Positions 7,776 through 15,761 of a DNA stretch of 60,109 bases are shown here, one piece after another; positions within the stretch are counted from its first letter, which is position 1, and each line of letters starts with the position of its first letter. This DNA comes from Streptomyces flaveus (lineage in GTDB: Bacteria > Actinomycetota > Actinomycetes > Streptomycetales > Streptomycetaceae): positions 20,679 through 80,787 of the forward strand of contig NZ_BMPQ01000038.1 of NCBI RefSeq assembly GCF_014647675.1. Reading direction: 5' to 3'. The position numbers and the translations under genes are program-made. A model generated the notes under the pieces. That model was not told where the DNA came from and did not search any database. It saw only the letters and a list, made by a program, of their open reading frames with translations.

Positions 7776-8525
7776 TCAGGCGTTGTAGCCGCCGTGGGCG
7801 TCCAGCACCGCGCCCGTGACGTACGACGCGGCGGGGCTCGCCAGGAAGGCGATCGCCGCGGCGATTTCGTCGGGGTGCCCCATGCGTTGCAGGGACAGCG
7901 AGCTGACCAGGGCCTTGAGGGTCTCGGGGTCCGGCGGTTGCATGCCGCCCTCCATCAGTCCGGCCTCCACGACGTTGGCCGTGATGTTCCGGGGCCCGAG
8001 GTCGCGTGCGGCGCCCATGGTGTACCTCTCGATCCCGGACTTGGTCGCCGAGTAGTCGGCAAGGCCGGGGGTGCCGACCCGGGAGCCCAGTCCGGAACTC
8101 ACCGTGACGATGCGGCCGCCCTTGCGCAGCACTCGGGAGGCGGCCCGGATGACGGCGATCACGCCGAGGTAGTTGGTGGCGTGCATCCGGTCCAGTGCGG
8201 CGGTGTCGGCGTCCGGGTCGTCCACCGTGCCGGCCACGGAGATCGCCGCGTTGTTGACGAGGACGTCCAGGCCGCCGAAGTGCGCGACCACGTCGTCGAT
8301 CAGCGCCGGCGCCCGGCTTGTGTCCGCCTGGTCGGACTTGAAGGCGACGGCCTTGGCTCCCTTGCCGTGCACCTCGTCGACGACTGCCTGCGCCTGCTTC
8401 TCGGAGCTGACGTAGGTGAAGGCGACGTCGGCGCCCTGCTCGGCCAGCAGCCGTACGGTCGCGGCTCCCAGTCCGCGCGACCCCCCGGTGACCAGGGCGA
8501 CCTTGCCCGTGAGTGGCTTGCTCAT
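7776..8525 (-). CDS. SDR family NAD(P)-dependent oxidoreductase
   Basis: Classical short-chain dehydrogenase, 249 residues from the ATG at 8525, chosen over 8534 because GAGGTGAGAAG precedes it. The cofactor motif is TGGSRGLG, NNAA is present, and the Ser-Tyr-Lys catalytic set is in SSGLG and YSATKSG. The C-terminal YVTGAVLDAHGG matches the 3-oxoacyl-ACP reductase-like branch. It is divergent from an Rrf2 regulator, with a strong inverted repeat between them, so it is the probable regulatory target. The physiological substrate is not evident. Confidence 0.92.
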   Translation of the reverse strand: MSKPLTGKVALVTGGSRGLGAATVRLLAEQGADVAFTYVSSEKQAQAVVDEVHGKGAKAVAFKSDQADTSRAPALIDDVVAHFGGLDVLVNNAAISVAGTVDDPDADTAALDRMHATNYLGVIAVIRAASRVLRKGGRIVTVSSGLGSRVGTPGLADYSATKSGIERYTMGAARDLGPRNITANVVEAGLMEGGMQPPDPETLKALVSSLSLQRMGHPDEIAAAIAFLASPAASYVTGAVLDAHGGYNA

Positions 8526-8572
8526 TCTTCTCACCTCGTTGATTGACCCTTCCTGGCAGTCGCAACGTTAAT

Positions 8573-8624
8573 TGTTACGACAGGCTGTTGCAACCTTCAC
8601 TGTTACGACTGCACTGTCGTAACA
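8573..8624. promoter_or_regulatory. Rrf2 operator between the divergent SDR and rrf2 genes
   Basis: TGTTACGAC (8601-8609) and GTCGTAACA (8616-8624) form a perfect 9+9 inverted repeat with a 6-base centre. A third copy of the half-site TGTTACGAC lies at 8573-8581, 28 bases away. Placement suits control of both genes by the Rrf2 protein. Confidence 0.75.
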
Positions 8625-8653
8625 TGAAGCGTTGCGACCGAGAGGAGGAGTCC

Positions 8654-9088
8654 ATGAGCGCCAACAGCAGGCTGACCATCGCCGCCCACGCGCTGGCCTG
8701 GATCGGCCTCTACCAGCGCCAGGGCCATGAGGTCGCCACCTCCGAGCAGATCGCGACCAGCGCGAACACCAACCCCGTGGTGATCAGACGGCTGCTCGGT
8801 GAGCTGCGCAGGGCCGGGCTCGTGGAGTCCCGGCGGGGCGTGGGCGCGGGCTGGTCGCTGGCACGCGAGCTGGAGTCGATGACCCTGCTCGACGTGTACG
8901 AGGCAGTGGAACCCGGCCCGCTGTTCGCAATGCACCGCACCACCCCGGACCAGGGATGCGTGGTGGGTCACGGCATCCAGCCGGCAATGCAGAGCATCTA
9001 CGAGGGCATCGAGGAGACCGTGAGACACGAGCTGGCCCGCGTCACGCTCGCGAACGTACTCCGGGACGTACTCGCGGCACCTCGCTAG
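8654..9088 (+). CDS. Rrf2 family transcriptional regulator without Fe-S cysteines
   Basis: A 144-residue winged-helix regulator starting at ATG 8654 behind AGGAGGAG. The helix-turn-helix spans roughly residues 20-65 (TSEQIATSANTNPVVIRRLLGELRRAGLVESRRG), which is typical of Rrf2. It has a single cysteine (QGCVVG) instead of the three-cysteine cluster of IscR/NsrR, so it is not expected to carry an iron-sulfur cluster. It resembles the YwnA-like, thiol- or ligand-responsive branch. It is divergent from the SDR gene and likely represses both through the shared palindrome. The IS607-type element begins about 13 bases after its stop. Confidence 0.9.
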   Translation: MSANSRLTIAAHALAWIGLYQRQGHEVATSEQIATSANTNPVVIRRLLGELRRAGLVESRRGVGAGWSLARELESMTLLDVYEAVEPGPLFAMHRTTPDQGCVVGHGIQPAMQSIYEGIEETVRHELARVTLANVLRDVLAAPR

Positions 9089-9100
9089 CGTCGCAGATGA

Positions 9101-9330
9101 GCTTAGGTTTTCCTGGGCAGGGCTGGGTTTTCGCCCCGGGAGGAAAGAGGTCTCGGTGGTCCGTGGCCGGGTCCCTGCCGGGTGGCGGGGGTGGCGTGGG
9201 CGTGCAGGTGGAAGCCTGCGCCGAGTCTGGCCCCGCGCGGCAGGTGCCGGGTGGGGGTGCTCATCGTGTGCGGTGCCTGCCGCCCCGGGCGCCGCTGGCT
9301 GCGGCGGCGGGGTGGCTGGGGCGTCCGCCC
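9101..9330 (-). ncRNA. predicted omega-RNA region overlapping the tnpB 3' end
   Basis: In characterised IS605/IS607 elements the TnpB guide RNA comes from the tnpB 3' end and the element's right edge, with the guide read from flanking host DNA. Here the last ~120 codons of tnpB encode a low-complexity Arg/Pro/Ala tail, as expected where RNA structure constrains the sequence. The guide would come from the rrf2 3' region just below 9101. The extent is an estimate. Confidence 0.3.
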
Positions 9331-11172
9331 CGCCGGACGCTTTCCACCCGGACGGGCCGTTGACGCTTGAGCGGCGGCTCGTGTTGCGGGTGGGGCGGGG
9401 ACCCTGCGTCGCTTCCTGGGCACAGGGTGGTTTCTCGTCGGCCCGCTCTTGGTCCGGTCCACGGGCATCGCCTGCGGGGTGGACGAGGAGAGCGGGGCCG
9501 GGTGGGACTGCTGGACCGGCTGGTCCAGCTCCTGGGCCGTGCGACGCAGCACATAGCTGCCGTCGGATCGGTTCAGGACGCTCAGGTGCTGATGCTGCAG
9601 GCCGCGTGCGCCGATCCGCTGCCAGGCCGCGACGTCGCGGTCCGCGCTGTAGCCGCAGGCCGGATTGGGGCAGGTGGCCCATTTCCAGCCTGGTGTGGTG
9701 CGGTCGGGTGCGGCGTGGTGGCGGAAGGGGGTGAGGCAGCGGGGGCAATACTTCGAGGTGCCCCGGGCGGGGACGATGACCACGGCGATGCCGTACCGGG
9801 CGGCGGCGTGGATCGTCTCGGTGACGATCTGTCCGCGCACGCTGCTGGACAGGCGGGTGTTGAGGGTGCGGCCCTTGCCGCGGGCCTCCATGTCCCGCAG
9901 GTCCTCCAGGTAGATCACATGCGCCTCGGCGGCGCGGGCGTGTTCCACCATGAAGCGGGCGGCGGTCTTGGCGAGCGCGGTATTCAGCCGCTCGCGCCGA
10001 CGGCTGACCCGGCGGTGCTCCTCACGCAGCACGGCCAGCTTCGCAACATCGGCCGGGTCGGGGCGCGAGCCATGGTAGTGACCGTCGATGAGGGTCTGCA
10101 GGTGGGTGGCCTTGGTCCACAGCTGCTCGCCGATGATCCGCAGCCGGTCTGCCTTCGCCAGCACGCCGTCCACGCGCAGGAACACCGGCTTGCCGTCGGT
10201 GAGCGCGGTCGGCTGGGTGCCGCCGGTGAGGGTGAGGGTGCCGCCGGTGAGCAGGGTGTTCAACCCGTAGTCGAAGGCCACCGCCGTCCGGTGCCCGTCA
10301 CGTCGGGTCCTCGGAGCGGGGTGGCTGTGGGCGACATCCAGGCGGATCCGGCCGTCACGCAGCCGCAGAGTCGGGGCGTGCAGCGCGGCGGCCGCCTCGA
10401 TGGTGGGCGGCAGCCGGAAGCGGATCTTGACCGGGTGCCAGTCGGCCCGGGTACGCGGGTCAGGGCGCACCGGCAGCCGCACGGTCAGTACCCCGTAACG
10501 CGCGGGATCGTCCGCCCACCGACTCAGGCTGGTCAGCTGCCTGTCAGCGGCGGCCAGTACCACCTGGCGCCCGCCGCCCGGCGCCTCCTCCAGCTCACAC
10601 ACATCGTTCGGCATCCGGTGATGGGCTGTCATAAAGCGCAGCACCTGACGGGTGCGGCCGCGCAGGACGGACGCGGGCACTGCCTGGCCGTCCGGGCACG
10701 CCTCGCGCAGCGCGTCCCACTCGGCCGGGGTGCGCCGCATCGGATCCGGATGTGCCGTGGGCCAGGTCGCCAGGACGGCGTCCAGGATCTGGGCACGCCA
10801 CTGTGCCGAGCGCAGTACTCGTCCGGCCTGTTCCTCGGCGATCCGCCGCACCCGGTCGGGCACATACACGCCGTCGGGTACGGCCGCGGTCCAGCCCAGG
10901 GTGCGCAGCGCCATCCAGGCGTTGCCCGGCAGTTTCTCCCCCGAGGGGGCGCGCCCGGAGGCCAGCTGGTCCACCTCCGCCCGCGTCCAGTGCGCGCCGA
11001 TCACTGCGGCGGCCATTTCCTCCACCAGGTCGGTCAGCCAGCCGACCCGATCACCCAGCCCTCCCGCGCCCAGCACCTCACCGGTCGTTGTGTCCAGGCC
11101 CCGGAAAGCCATGGCGGGGGCACAGGCCACCCGCGCTGTCTCCCCGTCCCCCAACTCGATCTTCCGCCGCAT
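9103..11172 (-). CDS. tnpB: TnpB RNA-guided nuclease of the IS607-type element
   Basis: A 689-residue TnpB, much longer than the usual ~400. RuvC-like catalytic acids are all present: Asp301 in AFDYGLNT, Glu423 in YLEDLRD and Asp511 in GYSADRDVAAW. A zinc ribbon is formed by Cys476, Cys479, Cys501 and Cys506 (CPRC...CPNPAC). TnpB proteins are guide-RNA-directed DNA nucleases ancestral to Cas12 that help retain their transposon; nuclease competence here is inferred from the intact residues. Residues ~560-689 are a basic, proline-rich tail overlapping the probable guide-RNA region. The long N-terminal ~290 residues show no motif I can name. Confidence 0.9.
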   Translation of the reverse strand: MRRKIELGDGETARVACAPAMAFRGLDTTTGEVLGAGGLGDRVGWLTDLVEEMAAAVIGAHWTRAEVDQLASGRAPSGEKLPGNAWMALRTLGWTAAVPDGVYVPDRVRRIAEEQAGRVLRSAQWRAQILDAVLATWPTAHPDPMRRTPAEWDALREACPDGQAVPASVLRGRTRQVLRFMTAHHRMPNDVCELEEAPGGGRQVVLAAADRQLTSLSRWADDPARYGVLTVRLPVRPDPRTRADWHPVKIRFRLPPTIEAAAALHAPTLRLRDGRIRLDVAHSHPAPRTRRDGHRTAVAFDYGLNTLLTGGTLTLTGGTQPTALTDGKPVFLRVDGVLAKADRLRIIGEQLWTKATHLQTLIDGHYHGSRPDPADVAKLAVLREEHRRVSRRRERLNTALAKTAARFMVEHARAAEAHVIYLEDLRDMEARGKGRTLNTRLSSSVRGQIVTETIHAAARYGIAVVIVPARGTSKYCPRCLTPFRHHAAPDRTTPGWKWATCPNPACGYSADRDVAAWQRIGARGLQHQHLSVLNRSDGSYVLRRTAQELDQPVQQSHPAPLSSSTPQAMPVDRTKSGPTRNHPVPRKRRRVPAPPATRAAAQASTARPGGKRPAGRTPQPPRRRSQRRPGRQAPHTMSTPTRHLPRGARLGAGFHLHAHATPATRQGPGHGPPRPLSSRGENPALPRKT

Positions 11173-11175
11173 GGG

Positions 11176-11814
11176 TCACCCCTCACCGTTCGCAGGAGCA
11201 GCAGTGCGCGCAGCGGCAGCGGCCGCCAGAAGACGCTGCCGGGCCTGGCGGGAGCGGATTCCATACAAACGGCCCGAGAAAGAGGCGACCAGCGACATGA
11301 AGTCGGCCAGCAGCTCCTCCGTGCCGCCGGGCGCCTGCGACTTGGCATGCAATACCTCCACCTGGACCTGATCACGGGAGAGCAGCGCGGTCAGCCAGGC
11401 CGCACCGAACCGGGCGAGGCGGTCCTCGTGCGTCACCCGCACATGCGTGAACTCCCCGTTCCGTGCCCGGACAAGCAGGCGGTCCAGGCCCGGACGGTGC
11501 TCGCGCATCCCCGAAGCCCGGTCCCGGAAGACCGCCACCACCTCACCCGTGGCCGACGCCCGCAGCTCGGCCTCCTGGGCCGCCAGCGACGACTCCTGAC
11601 CAGTCCGTCCCGACACCCGCACATACAACGCCTCACGCCGCTCACGCACCGGCATGACATCCCCGACAACCAGCCCCTCCAACGCCAGGCAGGAGAAGCG
11701 ACGCTCCCTGCCGACCCACACCACCTCGACCTTGCCCGCATCCGCCCACGCCCGCAGCGTGTCCGGATGCAGCCCCACCCGACGCGCGGCCACCGACAGA
11801 CGAAGAAGCTCCAT
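11176..11814 (-). CDS. tnpA: IS607 family serine recombinase TnpA
   Basis: A small serine recombinase that moves the element. An N-terminal MerR-like helix-turn-helix (residues ~1-50, LSVAARRVGLHPDTLRAWADAG) is followed by a resolvase catalytic domain. The domain opens with YVRVSGRTGQESSLAAQ, where Ser68 is the probable nucleophile, and contains the arginine-bearing RDRASGMREHRPGLDRLL. This HTH-first order is diagnostic of IS607. The ATG at 11814 gives MELLRLS, the usual family start; an in-frame GTG lies at 11832. Its stop is three bases before tnpB. Confidence 0.9.
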   Translation of the reverse strand: MELLRLSVAARRVGLHPDTLRAWADAGKVEVVWVGRERRFSCLALEGLVVGDVMPVRERREALYVRVSGRTGQESSLAAQEAELRASATGEVVAVFRDRASGMREHRPGLDRLLVRARNGEFTHVRVTHEDRLARFGAAWLTALLSRDQVQVEVLHAKSQAPGGTEELLADFMSLVASFSGRLYGIRSRQARQRLLAAAAAARTAAPANGEG

Positions 11815-11832
11815 GTCCCAGACGCTAACCAC

Positions 11833-12155
11833 TCACAACAACACACCCCCACCACACAGTTGAGACACCGCCCATAGGTGCGAAAACACTCCGATCCCCC
11901 TGCGCCCCCGACCCGCATGTGATACCCAGCCAAACCCAGGAAAGCCAAGCCAATCAGCACACGGTACGTGCCCCTCCCCGTTACGCCCTGACATCACCAA
12001 AATCCCCATCCATGCCCAGGCCCGCGAATGGCCTGGCAACCAGTCACGCCAAAGACCGTTGCGGTATCAGACCGTGTCCTACGAGCTCGTAATGATCTTG
12101 TTGCAGTGCCCTGGTCCGGCGTGACCGATGTGACGATTCCGCCGTTCGGGAGGAT
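11833..12155. other. left end of the IS607-type element plus left end of the IS5-type element
   Basis: No gene is evident. 11925-11950 is the inverted partner of the IS607-type right edge. 11951-12081 is short flanking DNA. 12082 onward is the IS5-family left end leading to the transposase start at 12156. Confidence 0.6.
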
Positions 12156-12964
12156 GTGAGCACCCGGCCATGGATCGTGGACGACGACTTGTGGGCGCCG
12201 ATCGAGCCGCTGCTGCCGCCCTGGCCGGAGAAGTCGCCGGGCCCACGGCCGGTGGCGGACCGGCTGTGTCTGCAGGGCATCCTGTACGTCCTGCACAACG
12301 ACATAGCCTGGCAACTCCTGCCGCTGGAGCTGGGATTCGGTTCCGGGCAGACCTGTTGGCGGCGCCTGGAGCGGTGGCAGCAGGCCGAGGTCTTCGACCA
12401 CCTGCACCGCATCCTGCTCGCCGAGCTGAACGCGGCCGGCCAACTCGACTGGTCACGGGCCTGCGTGGACGGCTCCCATGTCCGCGCGAAAAAGGGGGCG
12501 CCGACACCGGTCCGTCGCCGGTCGACCGGCGCAAGACGGGCAGCAAACACCACCTGATCTGCGACGGACGTGGAACTCCGCTCAAGGTCATCACCACCGC
12601 AGCAAACGTCAACGATGTCACCCAGACCCTCGCCCTGGTCGACGGCATCCCACCCGTCGCCGGCCGCCCCGGCCGTCCTCGCAGGCGTCCAGAGGCCCTG
12701 CTGGGAGACAAAGGCTACGACTCCAATCCGAACCGCGAAGAGCTCTACAAGCGGCGGATCCTGCCTGTCATCTCCCGCAAGGGCGCCCCGAACATCCAGG
12801 GCATGGGCAAGCTCCGCTACGTCGTCGAGCAGACCTTCGCCCTGCTCCACCACTTCAAACGACTCGCCATCCGATGGGAACGCCGCACCGAACTCCACGA
12901 TGCCTTCGTCTCCCTGGCCTGCAGTCTGATCTGCTGGCGACGCCTCAAGGGGACCCGAACGTGA
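12156..12964 (+). CDS. IS5 family (IS427-like) transposase made by -1 frameshift
   Basis: DDE transposase encoded in two overlapping frames. The first begins at GTG 12156 behind GGGAGGAT and covers the N-terminal DUF4096-like part. The second frame, reached by a -1 shift at the A5-G5 run 12489-12498, encodes the catalytic part to 12964. Catalytic residues seen are Asp in CVDGSHVRA, Asp in LLGDKGYDS and Glu in YVVEQTFALLHHFKR. Two-frame transposases with programmed frameshifting are normal for this IS5 subgroup, so the split is not necessarily damage. Confidence 0.88.
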
Positions 12965-13079
12965 CCGTGCCATGAGCCATTGCGGAAGGTGGCTGGTGAA
13001 CGCCGACGGCGGAATGGCCGTCCGCTGTGCTCCGGTAGGTTGCGGCGGGAAACTCGATTCCTGTTGAAGGAAACCCGAT

Positions 13080-14003
13080 TTGAGCACGTCAGAAGCGGTC
13101 GAGGTCCCGCAACACCTGGCGGCGTCGTACGCCAGAAGCTTCGGCGAGAAGGGGAGGGCCTGGATCGCCGGACTGCCGGCTCTCGCTGCGGAATTACTGG
13201 AACGCTGGGAGGTGAAACGGGACGGTGCGGCCGGAGCCGGGGAAGCCTCGCTGGTGCTGCCGGTGCTGCGCCACGACGGCACGCGCGCGGTCCTCAAACT
13301 CCAGATGCCCAGGCAAGAGACCACCGCCGCACTTGTCGGGCTCCGTGCCTGGAATGGTGAGGGGGCGGTGCGGCTGCTCGATCACGACCCCGTGAGCAGC
13401 AGCATGCTCCTGGAGAGGCTGGACGGGGCCCGCACGCTGACCTCGATCGAGGACGACGACGTGGCGATGGGCATCCTCGCCGAACTGCAGGCGCGGCTGG
13501 TCTCCGTCCCCGCGCCGCAGGGACTGCGCAGCCTTGGTGACCTTGCCACCGAGATGCTGGAGCAGGTCCCGCAGGCGATCGCGGCTCTGGCCGACCCGGC
13601 CGACCGGCAACTCCTGCGCAGCTGGGCGTCGGTGACGGCCGAGCTGGTCGACGAGCCCGGAAACCGGATGCTGCACTGGGACCTGCACTACGACAACGTT
13701 CTCGCCGCGCAGCGTGAGCCGTGGCTCGCCATCGACCCCGAGCCGCTCGCCGGCGATCCCGGATTCGACCTGTGGCCCGCCCTGGACAGCCGGTGGGACG
13801 ACGTCGTCGCGAAGGGCGACACTCTGCGCGTGGTGCGACGCCGCTTCGACCTGCTCACCGAAGTCCTCGGCCTGGACCGAGCACGCGCGACCGGCTGGAC
13901 GCTGGGACGGCTGCTGCAGAACTCGCTATGGGACATCGCCGACGGCGAGACCGCGCTCGCCCCGTCCTCCGTCGCGATCGCGGAGTCGCTGCTCAACCGG
14001 TGA
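13080..14003 (+). CDS. aminoglycoside/hydroxyurea-type antibiotic phosphotransferase, APH(6) family
   Basis: A 307-residue small-molecule kinase. The C-terminal half has LHWDLHYDNVLAA (catalytic Asp and Asn) and IDPEPLAGDPGFDL (metal-binding loop), characteristic of the APH(6)/hydroxyurea kinase family that inactivates streptomycin-type drugs or hydroxyurea. The substrate cannot be predicted from sequence alone. The start is TTG 13080 with GAAGGAA eight bases upstream. It sits between an IS5-type transposase and an inverted IS end, so it was probably brought in or moved by that IS. Confidence 0.9.
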   Translation: MSTSEAVEVPQHLAASYARSFGEKGRAWIAGLPALAAELLERWEVKRDGAAGAGEASLVLPVLRHDGTRAVLKLQMPRQETTAALVGLRAWNGEGAVRLLDHDPVSSSMLLERLDGARTLTSIEDDDVAMGILAELQARLVSVPAPQGLRSLGDLATEMLEQVPQAIAALADPADRQLLRSWASVTAELVDEPGNRMLHWDLHYDNVLAAQREPWLAIDPEPLAGDPGFDLWPALDSRWDDVVAKGDTLRVVRRRFDLLTEVLGLDRARATGWTLGRLLQNSLWDIADGETALAPSSVAIAESLLNR

Positions 14004-14059
14004 CCCCGCCCCTTTGCGAGACGAGGATCCACGGCTAAGCATTCATCTTTGCCGAACGG

Positions 14060-14129
14060 CCGAACGGCCGAACCATCACACCCGTCACATCCGACCGGCA
14101 GACCTCAACAAGATCGTGTTACGAGCTCT
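14060..14129 (-). repeat. inverted right IS end
   Basis: Its reverse complement matches the IS5-type left end at 12083-12148 for about 68 bases with a few indels, and stops matching just before where a transposase start would be. It is followed by TA at 14130-14131. Confidence 0.7.
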
Positions 14130-14404
14130 TACTGTCCTGAGCCGAAGCACGTTAGTTGTCACATAGGCAACCTTCTTGTCACCTGCAGGGCCGCGGGCCT
14201 GTCGATCACCTTGGCCAGTTCCTCGGCGCGGGCGTCGAGCAACGACTTGAGGGCCCGGCAGGTCGGGGAGGTTGTCCTGTGTCCATCTGCTGCCTGAGCC
14301 AGTGACAGAGGTTATGCCGTTGTCGGCTCCAGACGGCGTGGAGTTCGGGATCGTGGGCGATGTGTGGTGGGCAGGGCGCAAGCTGAGTGCGGGGTTCCCG
14401 GCGC
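14130..14404. other. intergenic remnant with an HxlR-like promoter palindrome
   Basis: No intact gene. GTTGTC-ACATA-GGCAAC at 14156-14172 resembles an operator. Minus-strand frames encode short open stretches that switch frame, suggesting an eroded coding sequence I cannot identify. Confidence 0.35.
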
Positions 14405-14752
14405 TCAGCTGTAGTAGGCGATCTTCTCGTCGAGAACCTCCATAGCCCGGCACAGCGCTGCCACCCGCTGCTCCAGGGAGGCACGGCGCTCGCGAAGGAA
14501 GGCGACCCGGTCCTGCGGAGGGTGCTCGGCGCGCAGGATGGCGACGAACCCCCGCAGGTCGGTGATGCCGAGGCCGGCCTCGCGGAAGCACGTGACCAGG
14601 CCGATCCAGAAGAGGTCGTCCTCGGTGTACTGTCTGCGCCCGCCAGCGGAGCGCCGGATCGGGCCGATGAGCCCTTCGCGCTCGTAGTAGCGCAGCGTGT
14701 CGATGGAGACACCGGTGCGGTCGGCGGCCGTTGCCGGGGTGAGAGTGGTCAT
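14405..14752 (-). CDS. MerR family regulator, AKR-linked
   Basis: A 115-residue MerR-type activator/repressor. The N-terminal helix-turn-helix and wing read TPATAADRTGVSIDTLRYYEREGLIGPIRR (residues ~4-33), followed by a coiled dimerisation helix (~80-110). It has a single Cys in the effector region (ALCRAMEV). AAAGGAG precedes the ATG at 14752. It lies 22 bases downstream of the aldo/keto reductase gene on the same strand. The reductase promoter carries a perfect palindrome in the -35/-10 spacer, as MerR proteins prefer, so it probably controls its own operon. Confidence 0.92.
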   Translation of the reverse strand: MTTLTPATAADRTGVSIDTLRYYEREGLIGPIRRSAGGRRQYTEDDLFWIGLVTCFREAGLGITDLRGFVAILRAEHPPQDRVAFLRERRASLEQRVAALCRAMEVLDEKIAYYS

Positions 14753-14774
14753 GGGGCTCCTTTGGTAACTGCCG

Positions 14775-15722
14775 CTACCGCGCTTCGCCGAAGCGCGCCA
14801 GGTGCTCGTCGCTGAGCCGCACACGGCGCGCAGCGAGTGCCTCCTCGATCTGCTCCACCCGGCTCGCGCCGACGATGGGATCGATCCCCTGCCGCATCAG
14901 CCATGCCAGGACGACCTGGTTCCTCGTGGCCGAGAGCTCGTCGGCGACGTCGTCCAGGACCGCGAGCACCTGGATGGTCCCGGGGTGATCATAAGTGTGC
15001 GGAAGCGGCTTGTCCGCGCGCACGTAGGAACCCCACATCAGCGAGCTGTACGACCACACGGCGAGCCCCTCCGACCGCGCGAGGTCCAGGTCCTCAGCGG
15101 CGAGCATGCGGTGGCCGGCCTCCGCCACGGGGGTGAGCGGGCGCGGCTGGACGAGTGAGTGGCGCAGTTGCAGGGCCGTCCACGGTTCCACGCGCTGCTC
15201 CCGCGCGAGTGACCGGGCGCGCTCGACACGCCAGGCGGCATGGTTCGCCGCCCCGACCCGCAGAGCCACTCCCTTTGCGACCAGCTCGCCGAAGGCGCCG
15301 ACCGTCTCCTCCAGCGGCACGGCGCGGTCCTCGGCGTGGGCCCACAGCAGATCGATGTGCTCGACTCCCAGACGTCCCAGGCTCTCCTCCACACCGGCGT
15401 GGACGGCGCGGGCGGAGAGCCCTTCGGCGCTTTTCGGCCAGGAATGCGGAACGAGCGGGTTCTGCCGGACCTTCGTCGCGATCCGCACCGCGTCGCGCGC
15501 GCCTGGGCGGGCCCGGAGCCATGCGCCGATGAGGCGCTCGCTGGCGCCGCCGACGCCGCTGGGGTCGGCCCAGAAGGAGTAGCAGTTCGCGGTGTCGAGC
15601 CAGACACCGCCGCCGGCGACGAAGGAGTCGAGGATCGCGAAGGCCCGGTCGGGGTCGACGCGGGTGCCGAAGTCCATCGTTCCGAGGACGATCTGGGGGT
15701 CGGTGGTGTTCATGCCGCCCAT
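14775..15722 (-). CDS. aldo/keto reductase
   Basis: A 315-residue NADPH-dependent oxidoreductase with a TIM-barrel fold. The tetrad is visible: Asp and Tyr in LDTANCYSFW, Lys in IATKVRQN and His in LLWAHAED. C-terminal VLAWLMRQGIDPIVGASRVEQI is the cofactor-binding region. Starts at 15722 or at the in-frame ATG 15713 are both possible, and the transcript may be leaderless because the promoter lies immediately upstream. First gene of an AKR-merR operon. Substrate unknown. Confidence 0.92.
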   Translation of the reverse strand: MGGMNTTDPQIVLGTMDFGTRVDPDRAFAILDSFVAGGGVWLDTANCYSFWADPSGVGGASERLIGAWLRARPGARDAVRIATKVRQNPLVPHSWPKSAEGLSARAVHAGVEESLGRLGVEHIDLLWAHAEDRAVPLEETVGAFGELVAKGVALRVGAANHAAWRVERARSLAREQRVEPWTALQLRHSLVQPRPLTPVAEAGHRMLAAEDLDLARSEGLAVWSYSSLMWGSYVRADKPLPHTYDHPGTIQVLAVLDDVADELSATRNQVVLAWLMRQGIDPIVGASRVEQIEEALAARRVRLSDEHLARFGEAR

Positions 15723-15723
15723 G

Positions 15724-15751
15724 CTCGTATCTGGAGCGCGCTCCAGGTCAA
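15724..15751 (-). promoter_or_regulatory. MerR-type promoter with palindromic spacer
   Basis: Reading the minus strand, TTGACC (-35, 15751-15746) is followed by the perfect palindrome CTGGAGCGCGCTCCAG (15746-15731) and a GATACGAG region. An operator inside the promoter spacer is the hallmark of MerR control. Confidence 0.75.
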
Positions 15752-15761
15752 GAGCGGTTGT

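Larger units (their letters stand above)
9101..11950 (-). mobile_element. IS607-type element with TnpA serine recombinase and TnpB
   Basis: Two minus-strand genes, tnpA then tnpB, three bases apart, make the IS607 arrangement. The outer edges carry an imperfect inverted repeat: 9101-9127 matches the reverse complement of 11925-11950 around the shared core TTTCCTGGG and GGCTGGG. Exact ends are uncertain by roughly 20 bases, and no target duplication is expected for this family. The right edge abuts the rrf2 3' end. Confidence 0.8.
12082..14129 (+). mobile_element. IS5-family insertion plus APH gene enclosed by long inverted ends
   Basis: The left end (12083-12148) and the reverse complement of the right end (14060-14128) align over about 68 bases at roughly 80% identity, starting GAGCTCGTAA and ending GCCGTTCGG. 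Both outer edges abut TA (12080-12081 and 14130-14131). The transposase covers only the left 0.9 kb; the APH gene fills the rest. Either this is one IS carrying a passenger gene, or an ordinary ~0.9-kb IS with a second inverted, truncated copy to its right. A weak right-end-like sequence near 12961-12983 favours the second. Confidence 0.65.

Noticed and set aside
9367..11877. 836-codon plus-strand frame over the IS607-type element
   Set aside because: Antisense to tnpB/tnpA, with composition of a shadow frame and no domain.
14130..14404. a gene between the right IS end and merR
   Set aside because: Family-like phrases appear only in pieces across several frames, without a start or a recognisable domain.
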